Shown piece by piece: positions 1 through 6,255 of a DNA stretch of 13,082 nt; the first letter of the stretch is position 1; the number at the start of each line of letters is the position of its first letter. The notes beneath the pieces are model-generated. The model was not told the origin of the DNA. It did not search any database and saw only the letters and a program-made list of their open reading frames with translations. Origin of the DNA: Stephanodiscus triporus (taxonomy: Eukaryota; Bacillariophyta; Thalassiosirophyceae; Thalassiosirales; Thalassiosiraceae); NCBI GenBank assembly GCA_036939755.1, contig JALLAZ010003593.1, positions 1 through 13,082 of the forward strand, in the 5' to 3' direction. Made by a program: the position numbers and the translations under genes.

Positions 1-88
1 GTATGAGAGTAAAAGACTCCCATTATTTAGTGTACCAACTTGACAGTAATACTATTAACAACTTGTTACCCCTTATCGATGTCTTGCA
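1..88 (+). repeat. 5' LTR of element 1 (3' part only)
   Basis: Bases 1-88 match 5643-5730 at 87 of 88 positions; the single difference is T at 56 against A at 5698. The LTR ends in CA at 87-88, as expected for the integrase-processed end. The preceding 172 bases lie outside the window. The near identity argues for a recent insertion, because both LTRs are copied from one template at insertion. Confidence 0.95.
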
Positions 89-89
89 T

Positions 90-107
90 TGGTACACGGT
101 AAACATA
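90..107 (+). other. Probable primer-binding site
   Basis: One base after the CA end of the 5' LTR comes TGGTACACGG. A TGG start is expected for a site that pairs with the CCA end of a tRNA primer. The bases after TGGTA do not match the initiator methionine tRNA site that I know from plant copia elements, so the primer tRNA is not identified. The right boundary is approximate. Confidence 0.45.
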
Positions 108-142
108 ACAGAACGAAGACCATCCTCTCGGACACGGGAACT

Positions 143-1516
143 ATGCCCTCCTCAACGGCCAAGAACGTGGAAGCAGCGTCATATGACGCAGTATGCGCGA
201 AACCCTTTACACGAATACATGGGCGCCCAACACGCCACGATTACGAAACACTCAAGAAAGAAGCGGCCGACCTAGCCAGCAAAGTGGACAACCTGACCTT
301 TGCTTGGTGTCGCAACCCAGCCACCGGGGAAGAGTATGGACTCCTCACTGAGATCATCAGTGAAGATGAGTACAATCATCTCACAGACCTGATGTGGCAA
401 CAAGAAGTTGAACCGGCGAGCTACGACCCAGCCATCACTGCAGCCACTGTAACACATATGCGCAAAAGGATGGAAGAAGAGTGGGAAGAGAAACGAGAAT
501 CGTGGTACATTCGAAAGGGATTCCTACGCGGAGTCACTATGAATATGAGAGATGCACTAGACGAGCAGTATTATTCACAGCTCAAGAACGTCAACACTGC
601 CTACCGCAACACCACACCAATCCAGATCTTAGAACACCTAAACACGCGATGGTGCCCTCTCGACGTCCACGCACGAAAGATACTCAAAAAGGAGTTCTAC
701 GCCGATTGGGACAGCAGTGAAATGCACCTCACCGCATTCGGCATGAAGCTCGACAAGGAGCAAAGCCGGCTCGACAGATTGGGCATTGTCATCAGCGACG
801 AGGACAAGCTCCAATTCTACCTGGAGCAGATCTATGCTTCAAACTGCTTCGACAAAACCGAAATGGTCACGTGGGAGAACAAGCCCGTCGTCATCAAAGA
901 AGACTACGACCAGGCGAAGTTGTACTTCGAAACCCTTGTTAAGGATTTCGAAACATACACACAAAACAGCGGCGGAGGCGCAGCAAAAACAGGATACGAA
1001 AGCGCCAACCACATGGCCGACGTGGGCGACGAAATCAGGAAGTACATCCAAGAGATCGCCAGTGCCACAGTCGCCGAAAAGGAACGCACAGCAGAACTCG
1101 CGGCAATCATCACCCAAGTGACACAGGCAAAAGACGCCCAAATCGACAGCATCACCGCCCAAATCAAGCTCCTGACGGACACCGTCACCATGCTCTCCCA
1201 AGCCATGGCCAACAAGGAGAACAACGGTGGCGGCGGGGGTGGCAACGGCGGAAACAAAGACGGCGACGGTGAACGCGGCGTGCCACATGTGTTCCGATAC
1301 ACGCGGAACATGGGCGGATACTGTTGGTCCCACGGGCATCACCCCGTCGGTGCAAAACATAACAGCGTCACGTGCACTAACAAGAAGGAGGGCCATCAAG
1401 ACGCCGCAACAGCAACAAACCGCTTGGGCGGCGAGCAGTTCTGGCCAACGAGCAGCAAAGTCAGGCCCAACCAGCACGAGCATGCAAGCTACAAGGGTAA
1501 GACCGCTCCCAATTGA
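143..1516 (+). CDS. gag: Gag polyprotein of element 1 (nucleocapsid)
   Basis: This is the capsid/nucleocapsid protein, 457 residues from the ATG at 143, which has A at -3. The frame is also open upstream to 89, but only through a non-ATG codon inside the primer-binding region. The first two thirds are a charged, mostly helical capsid-like region with no named domain I can assign. Residues encoded at about 1029-1220 look like a coiled coil. A glycine-rich linker follows (about 1225-1278). At 1322-1410 there is a Cys/His cluster (CWSH, then H, C and GHQ) that resembles the divergent zinc-knuckle of diatom copia Gags rather than a standard CCHC. The frame ends at a TGA, after which the same frame stays open into protease. 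Gag would assemble the cytoplasmic virus-like particle and bind element RNA. Confidence 0.85.
   Translation: MPSSTAKNVEAASYDAVCAKPFTRIHGRPTRHDYETLKKEAADLASKVDNLTFAWCRNPATGEEYGLLTEIISEDEYNHLTDLMWQQEVEPASYDPAITAATVTHMRKRMEEEWEEKRESWYIRKGFLRGVTMNMRDALDEQYYSQLKNVNTAYRNTTPIQILEHLNTRWCPLDVHARKILKKEFYADWDSSEMHLTAFGMKLDKEQSRLDRLGIVISDEDKLQFYLEQIYASNCFDKTEMVTWENKPVVIKEDYDQAKLYFETLVKDFETYTQNSGGGAAKTGYESANHMADVGDEIRKYIQEIASATVAEKERTAELAAIITQVTQAKDAQIDSITAQIKLLTDTVTMLSQAMANKENNGGGGGGNGGNKDGDGERGVPHVFRYTRNMGGYCWSHGHHPVGAKHNSVTCTNKKEGHQDAATATNRLGGEQFWPTSSKVRPNQHEHASYKGKTAPN
1514..1516 (+). other. In-frame TGA between Gag and Pol of element 1
   Basis: The TGA at 1514-1516 is the only stop in the gag frame from 143 to the protease frame break at 1825-1829. 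The next codons are CAG GGA CTG. So Gag and protease share one frame, separated by a single UGA. It may be a nonsense mutation in a single-ORF element, or a stop that ribosomes sometimes read through. CAG after UGA is not the classic leaky CUA context, and I see no strong hairpin just downstream. Confidence 0.7.
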
Positions 1517-1829
1517 CAGGGACTGGGGCTGGATAAAAGATACAACGATGATTACGAAAACGGGAAGGCGAAATTTTCTAAAATAAAGCCCAACTTATTA
1601 TCCAATTATTATTATATCTTATCCGACACAGCCCCGCCCCCCTGCCAGGTCGAAGAGCAGGACTACCATCCCACAAGCGCAGCAAGCAACAGCGTGCGTG
1701 ACAGCACACCAACAAAAGCAATACGGAGAGGAGTTCTAAATGGCTCCATCCCGTCAGCCATCGCCGACAGCGGCGCCACATCACACGTGGGCACAATGAA
1801 GGACAGCACAAAACATGCTTTCATCCCCC
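1517..1829 (+). pseudogene. pol: Pol part 1 of element 1: aspartic protease (interrupted)
   Basis: This segment continues in the gag frame after the TGA. It starts with a charged stretch (GLGLDKRYNDDYEN) that probably links nucleocapsid to protease. The retroviral-type aspartic protease active site is A-D-S-G-A-T-S-H at about 1763-1786, with the catalytic Asp codon at 1766-1768. The family fold then continues in the +1 frame: before the C run 1825-1829 this frame reads HAFIP, and after it the other frame reads TGHLSNKVFQLPNG. One extra C in a five-C run explains the break. The enzyme would act as a homodimer that cuts the Gag-Pol polyprotein inside the particle. As written it is truncated. 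Confidence 0.8.
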
Positions 1830-2795
1830 ACAGGACATCTATCCAACAAAGTATTCCAACTGCCAAACGGAACACACACACCAGCATGTTCCATCCACCA
1901 TCTCCACCACAACGTCCACCAGCCGGCAAAGGAAGTTCACATCGTCCCATCCATCACTAATAACTCGCTCCTCAGCACCGCGAAATTTGCCACCGCAGGC
2001 TACACCACAGTGTTCGATGGGGAAGAGGTGAACATATACGATGCCAACAACACCAAAGTGATCGTCACACAGGAAGCGATCTTGAAGGGATGGTTCGACA
2101 AAAAGGCGAACCTATGGCGAGTACCCCTCGTGCCAATAGTCGACAACCCCAATACCGACACTGTTGTAGTGGACAAGAACCCAACGGAGTATTTCCCCAA
2201 CCGCCCACCCCCCATTGACGCGGTCAGCAACGTTTACGAGCTGAAAACCCAACCAGAACTCGTTCGGTATCATCACGCTGCGGCTGGTTTTCCCACAAAA
2301 CCGACATGGTTAGCAGCGATTAAAAACAAGCACTATGCGTCATGGCCAGGACTCACCGCAAAAGCGGTAGCCAAACACTACCCTGAGAGTGAGGAAACTA
2401 TGAAAGGGCATGGCAGGAAGGGACGGAGCGGACTACGATCGACAAAAGCGCCGAAGCCGCACAGCGAACACCCGCTGGAAGAGACAAACGAACAACAAAC
2501 ACCCAGCCCAAAGGAGTACGACATCTTCATCAAGGTGATAATGATGGAAGAAGAGGGCAACGCAACAATATTCTCCGATCAAACGGGGCGGTTCCCCAAA
2601 AAATCAATCCGCGGAAATCAATACATCATGATCCTCGCACATCCCGGCAGCAACGGCATCCTACAAGAACCGATGAAGAACCGCACGTCAGGCGAAATGA
2701 TAAGAGCCTATCAAAAGCTCATCGACCGACTCAAGAGCGCGGGCGTCACACCCAAGCGCCACATCCTCGATAACGAGTGCTCGGAAGACTTCAAG
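1830..2795 (+). pseudogene. pol: Pol part 2 of element 1: end of protease and integrase N-terminal half
   Basis: The frame is open from 1815 to 2999; the part with family-like sequence begins about 1830 and ends about 2795. It holds the C-terminal half of protease (KVFQLPNG, then NNSLLSTAKFATAGY, where flap and helix are expected), a pre-integrase linker with a few His residues but no clear HHCC cysteines, and the start of the integrase catalytic core. The first core Asp is in IFSDQTGRFP (codon at 2577-2579) and the second in HILDNE (codon at 2769-2771). After ECSEDFKQ the family sequence stops and resumes in another frame (see next part). Integrase inserts the cDNA into the host chromosome. 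This copy lacks the third catalytic residue. Confidence 0.8.
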
Positions 2796-4931
2796 CAATA
2801 CAGACCTTCAAGGCCCATTTCATCAGCATCCTCTGTGGAACAGACAAGGATTTCCCCCTACATTCATGGGATCGACTGCTCCCGCAAGTCAAACACACGC
2901 TCAACATGTTACGTCGTGCAAAAGTCACGCCCACTGCATCAGCATTCACGTATCTTTGGGGCCAACACAACTACAATGCTAACCCCTTTGCACCTTTAGG
3001 TTGCAAGGTTGAAGCGCACGTAACTCCGGGAACATGTGAGACGTGGGCAGCACATACGGTGAGCGGATACTACATTGGGAATGCATGGGAACACTACAGA
3101 TGTCACGAAGTATATGTCCCGGCTACTAAAGCAACGCGCATCTGCGAAACGGTATTTTTCCGGCACAAGTACTTGACTATGCCAACTATTACTCCGGCGG
3201 ACGCTCTCATCAAGGCAGCGGACAATCTCGTCGACGTCATCACGGGCCAACTACCAAAGAACAGTGTCACAGCGGACGCGGTGGAACAACTCATGGAAAT
3301 ATACAAGATACAAGCCGAGAAAGCGACGTGCGAAGCCCGAGCTCAAAGGGTGCTCAGGGAACACGCGCAGGCTCAAAGGGTGGCGGCGGAACAGGGGTTC
3401 GCATCAACGGAACAGCCTCGTCCACAAGTCCCCGCAACAGAGTTTCCACCCCTTGAAGTTGCAGATATACCTATGGATCCCACGCACACACCTAGAGGAG
3501 TACCAATCATCTCACAAGAGGATGACAGTCCACCGGCAGCGAACACACGTCACCAATGCCAGATACGCACCTTAACGCAGGACTACATGTTCCACATGAT
3601 GGAGATACCGAGCTACACAGCACCGTTCACACCGGCCCAAGCAATGTCACACCAATACCCACTCCAGTTCCTATGTGATTTTGCACACGCAGTACTGGAT
3701 GGTGACACAGGTGACCTTCTAGAATACCGCCATCTCATCAAGCACCCAAAATACAAGGACACATGGAGCAAGTCATTTGGGAAAGAAGTCAGACGCCTAG
3801 CCACAACAACAGAAACGATCTTTTTCATCCACAAACATGAGGTACCTGAAGAACGCAGAGGGGACGTCACATACGGTAGAATAGTATGTGATTACCGCGA
3901 GAGCAAGAAGGACAAATATCGCACACGAATCACAATGGGAGGAAATCTTATTAACTACCCAGGAGACTGTGGCACTCCAACGGCTGATCTCCTTACAGTC
4001 AAAATACTCCTCAACAGCATAATCTCCACCCCCAACGCGAAATTCATGACCATCGACATCAAAGATTTCTACTTGAATACACCCATGACACGCTATGAGT
4101 ACTTTCGAATGAAGTTAGAACTGTTCCCAGAAGACGTCGTTGACGAATATGATCTCCGGAACAAGGTCGATGCAAATGGGAACGTCCACTGCGAGGTACG
4201 ACGAGGAATGTACGGGTTACCACAAGCAGGAATTATCGCACAGGAACTCCTAGAAAAGCGACTACAGAAAGCGGGCTACACACAATCCAAAGTCACACCA
4301 GGCTACTGGAAACACGAATGGCGCCCTATTAGTTTCACACTGGTCATGGATGATTTTGGCGTTAAGTACATTGGCAAGGAACACGTCCAACACCTACTAC
4401 AAGTGCTCCAACAAGACTATGAAGTTGAAGAAGATTGGGAAGGAACTCGCTACTTGGGTATTACACTGGACTGGGACTACAAGAAACGAGAAGTCCATCT
4501 GTCCATGCCAGGGTATGTCGAGAAAGCATTAGCTCGTTTTGGACACCAGCCTCCCAAAGAACCCCAACATCAACCACACAAACACACAGTTCCTTCGTAT
4601 GGCGCCACCATTCAGTACGCAAAACCTGAGGACACATCCAGACAACTATCCAAAGAAGAGAAAAAATATATCCAACAGGTAATTGGCACTTTTCTCTACT
4701 ACGGCCGAGCGGTGGACTCCACTATGCTAACAACGCTCAGTGCTATTGCATCCTCACAATCCGAACCCACCGAGGAAACCATGGCCAACATAAAGGTTTT
4801 TTTGGATTACGCGGCCACACATCAAGATGCGATCATCACCTACCGCGCGAGCGACATGGTACTCGTCGTACACAGCGACGCTTCCTACCTCAGCGAACCA
4901 AAAGCACGAAGTCGCGCCGGCGGCCATTTTT
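2796..4931 (+). pseudogene. pol: Pol part 3 of element 1: integrase C-terminal part, reverse transcriptase, start of RNase H
   Basis: This frame begins inside integrase at AIQTFKAHFISIL and runs to the T run 4927-4931. The integrase C-terminal region includes a segment with LLPQ...TLNMLR, PLGCKV and GYYIGN...HYRCHEVY (about 2870-3170). A variable linker follows, with an Ala/Glu-rich stretch and two AQRV repeats (3340-3400). The copia-type reverse transcriptase spans about 3700-4560. Its first catalytic Asp is in MTIDIKDFYLN (codon 4055-4057), and the YxDD box reads VMDD (Asp codons 4349-4354). RGMYGLPQAG (4201-4230) is the usual palm/fingers signature. RNase H begins near 4840, with its first Asp in HSDASYLSE (codon 4877-4879). 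Enzyme motifs are intact here; only the two ends are broken. Confidence 0.88.
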
Positions 4932-5424
4932 CATGTCATCCGACACAGCAAATCCCACGAACAATGGCGCCGTGCTCAACGTCGCCCAGCTCATCAAAGC
5001 GGTGATGTCATCGGCAGCCGAGGCTGAACTCGGCGCACTCTACATCAACGCACGTGAGGCGGTCCCCCAACGCCAACTTCTTGAAGAAATGGGCCATCCA
5101 CAACCACCCACACCGATGCAAACTGACAACAGCACCGCGCTAGGAGTCGTCACGAGCAACATCCAACCTCAACGCACAAAAGCAATGGACATGCGCTTCC
5201 ACTGGCTACGATGCCGTGAAGCACAAAAGCAATTCCGTTTCTTCTGGCGTCCGGGCAAAACAAACATTGCCGATTATTGGACAAAACATCACTGCGCCGC
5301 CCACCACATTGAGCAACGCAAACACATTTTGACACCCCAAAGTGTCGTCACCGCTTTGCGGGCATCGAAACTCCGCACCCCAACACCTCTACTAAACTAC
5401 AAATTTGCAGCGGCAGCGGCGTGA
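4932..5424 (+). pseudogene. pol: Pol part 4 of element 1: RNase H C-terminal part
   Basis: After the T run at 4927-4931 the RNase H sequence moves to the third frame. The upstream frame reads RAGGHF and this frame continues FMSSDTANPTNNGAVLN. A single missing T in that run would join them. RNase H catalytic motifs follow in copia order: SSAAEAELGAL with the acidic Glu, QTDNSTAL with the third Asp, and RFHWLRC...WRPGKTNIADYWTKHH at the end. The frame ends in a five-alanine tail and a TGA at 5422-5424, 46 bases before the 3' LTR. RNase H removes the RNA strand during cDNA synthesis. There is no separate start for this part; it only makes sense as the end of Pol. Confidence 0.88.
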
Positions 5425-5463
5425 GCAACTACACATATTACAGCACAACAAAACCGCAGTCAT

Positions 5464-5470
5464 GAAAGGG
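5464..5470 (+). other. Polypurine tract of element 1
   Basis: GAAAGGG lies directly before the TG start of the 3' LTR at 5471. This is the expected site of plus-strand priming. The tract is short for a copia element, so confidence rests mainly on position. Confidence 0.6.
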
Positions 5471-5492
5471 TGTGCTAGACATCCTTTGGATG

Positions 5493-5525
5493 CCTACTAG
5501 TGGGAATATAGAATTCCCACGTAGG
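5493..5525 (+). promoter_or_regulatory. Long hairpin in the LTR of element 1
   Basis: GTGGGAAT (5500-5507) and ATTCCCAC (5513-5520) are perfect inverted copies around a five-base loop. The stem continues with CCTAC (5493-5497) against GTAGG (5521-5525), leaving a two-base TA bulge. That makes a 13-bp stem. It lies near the start of the LTR, in probable U3. In DNA it could be a palindromic protein-binding site; if transcribed it would form a stable hairpin. Function is not shown. Confidence 0.7.
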
Positions 5526-5572
5526 TACATTACTGCTACATTAGTTTGAGCCTTCTGGCACATATTAGAGAT

Positions 5573-5589
5573 CGGCAATAGACTTGCCG
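5573..5589 (+). promoter_or_regulatory. Short hairpin in the LTR of element 1
   Basis: CGGCAA (5573-5578) and TTGCCG (5584-5589) are perfect inverted copies with a five-base loop TAGAC. It is the second such structure in this LTR. Role unknown. Confidence 0.5.
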
Positions 5590-5730
5590 CCACTAATATT
5601 CTGGCGATACACACACATCGCATGCATCTCTGGACACCGAGTGTATGAGAGTAAAAGACTCCCATTATTTAGTGTACCAACTTGACAGTAATACTATAAA
5701 CAACTTGTTACCCCTTATCGATGTCTTGCA

Positions 5731-5966
5731 GTCATGCCATGACCTCTCGCTGTGCCGCCGTTGGTTGGCGGTTGGTTGATGCGTCGCGCGGCTTCTCCCC
5801 CTCTTATCTCCATTCACCACCTCTGCCTCGTCACACCATGACCTCGCACTGTGCCGTCATCAGTTGGTTGTCGCACTCCCCCTCTCATCTCCCTCCACAG
5901 CCTCCATCTGGTTACGTTGTGACCTGTACTTGCGCCATCTTCGGTTGGTTGTCACAAGCTGCGCTG
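5731..5966 (+). repeat. Three imperfect tandem repeats after element 1
   Basis: Units begin near 5735, 5834 and 5915. Aligned anchors are CATGACCTCTCGCTGTGCC at 5738, CATGACCTCGCACTGTGCC at 5837 and TGTGACCTGTACTTGCGCC near 5918, each followed by a GGTTGGTTG or AGTTGGTTG block and then, in units 1 and 2, a pyrimidine-rich block (CTCCCCCTCTTATCTCC type). The periods are 99 and 81 bases. An ATG at 5721, inside the LTR end, opens an 82-codon frame across all three units. I do not claim a gene, because the stretch may be decayed host sequence or outer LTR of element 2. Confidence 0.65.
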
Positions 5967-6037
5967 TAGGCTCTACGACGGAACTGGTACTGTCTTCTCT
6001 TCCACTTACTGTGAAAAAGCAATTGAGCTCATAACCT
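5967..6037. other. Short stretch with nothing recognised
   Basis: No coding signal, repeat or RNA gene is visible here between the tandem repeats and the tentative LTR of element 2. It may be target DNA or the outer part of that LTR. Confidence 0.4.
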
Positions 6038-6080
6038 GTCAGAATCCCATCCTACTCATGGTAGCGATAGGATGATAGAC
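6036..6080. repeat. Imperfect direct repeat, copy a
   Basis: CTGTCAGAATCC, then a CATGGTAGCGATAGGATGA block, recurs in altered form at 6172-6210. Each copy contains a small inverted repeat (TCCTA...TAGGA) around CATGGT. It lies within the presumed LTR of element 2. Confidence 0.55.
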
Positions 6081-6255
6081 TATATTTTGAGACGCAGCAT
6101 GTTCGATTTGACAAGGGCATTGGACGCGGTCATTGTCGTCGCGTTGTCCGTGTCGTCGCGAGTAACGACAACTGTCACAATCCTACCAGCATGGTGCGAT
6201 AGGAGGAGACTTGATAAGATGTGTCTATCTTATCTATCTACGTACTATTGTAACA
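6038..6255 (-). repeat. 3' LTR of element 2 (right edge clear, left edge tentative)
   Basis: Read on the minus strand, a seven-G polypurine tract is followed at 6255 by TGTTACAATAGT, the normal TG start of an LTR. The other LTR is outside the window, so the far end cannot be set by comparison. On the plus strand, TGTCAGAATCCC at 6038 and TGTCACAATCCT at 6174 both resemble the inverted form of the LTR start, so an LTR of about 218 or 82 bp is possible; it could also reach further left. I chose 6038 because 218 bp is close in size to the LTR of element 1. Confidence 0.4.
6172..6210. repeat. Imperfect direct repeat, copy b
   Basis: CTGTCACAATCC, then GCATGGTGCGATAGGAGGA, matches copy a at 6036-6080 with a few substitutions and small gaps. 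Between the copies a perfect ten-base repeat TGTCGTCGCG also occurs twice (6134-6143 and 6151-6160). Confidence 0.55.

Larger units (their letters stand above)
1..5730 (+). mobile_element. Element 1: Ty1/copia-type LTR retrotransposon, 5' LTR cut by the window edge
   Basis: The last 88 bases of a 5' LTR open the window and recur at 5643-5730 as the end of a 260-bp 3' LTR. Between them lie, in order, a possible primer-binding site, gag, protease, integrase, reverse transcriptase, RNase H and a short polypurine tract. Integrase before reverse transcriptase is the Ty1/copia (Pseudoviridae-type) order. The RT and RNase H motifs resemble the copia-like elements abundant in diatoms (family knowledge, not searched). 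The coding region has one in-frame TGA, two single-base frame breaks and one deletion in integrase, so this copy cannot make a full Pol unless the breaks are sequencing errors. About 172 bases of the 5' LTR and the upstream target-site copy are outside the window. Confidence 0.93.
5471..5730 (+). repeat. 3' LTR of element 1 (complete, 260 bp)
   Basis: It starts TGTGCTAG right after the polypurine tract and ends TCTTGCA at 5730, so it has TG...CA ends. The last 88 bases repeat at 1-88. It contains two clear inverted repeats (5493-5525 and 5573-5589). It also holds a TATAAA at 5695-5700, which reads TATTAA in the 5' LTR; as this is only 30 bases from the LTR end, calling it a promoter is doubtful. 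The five bases after the LTR, GTCAT, are the expected target-site copy, but the partner is outside the window. Confidence 0.92.

Noticed and set aside
839..1483. Long antisense open frame (214 codons) opposite gag of element 1
   Set aside because: It mirrors the codon composition of gag on the other strand, is low complexity, has no family resemblance and no context for expression.
1825..1829. Programmed +1 frameshift in protease of element 1
   Set aside because: The break is inside the protease domain, where control of Gag to Pol ratio would make no sense, and it lies in a C run prone to error.
5695..5700. TATAAA in the 3' LTR as promoter of element 1
   Set aside because: It lies only 30 bases from the LTR end, which would leave almost no R and U5, and the 5' LTR has TATTAA there.
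5763..5775. GGTTGGCGGTTGG, a two-tetrad G-quadruplex motif
   Set aside because: Two-tetrad motifs are weak and common; this one is just part of the GGTTGGTTG block of the tandem repeats.
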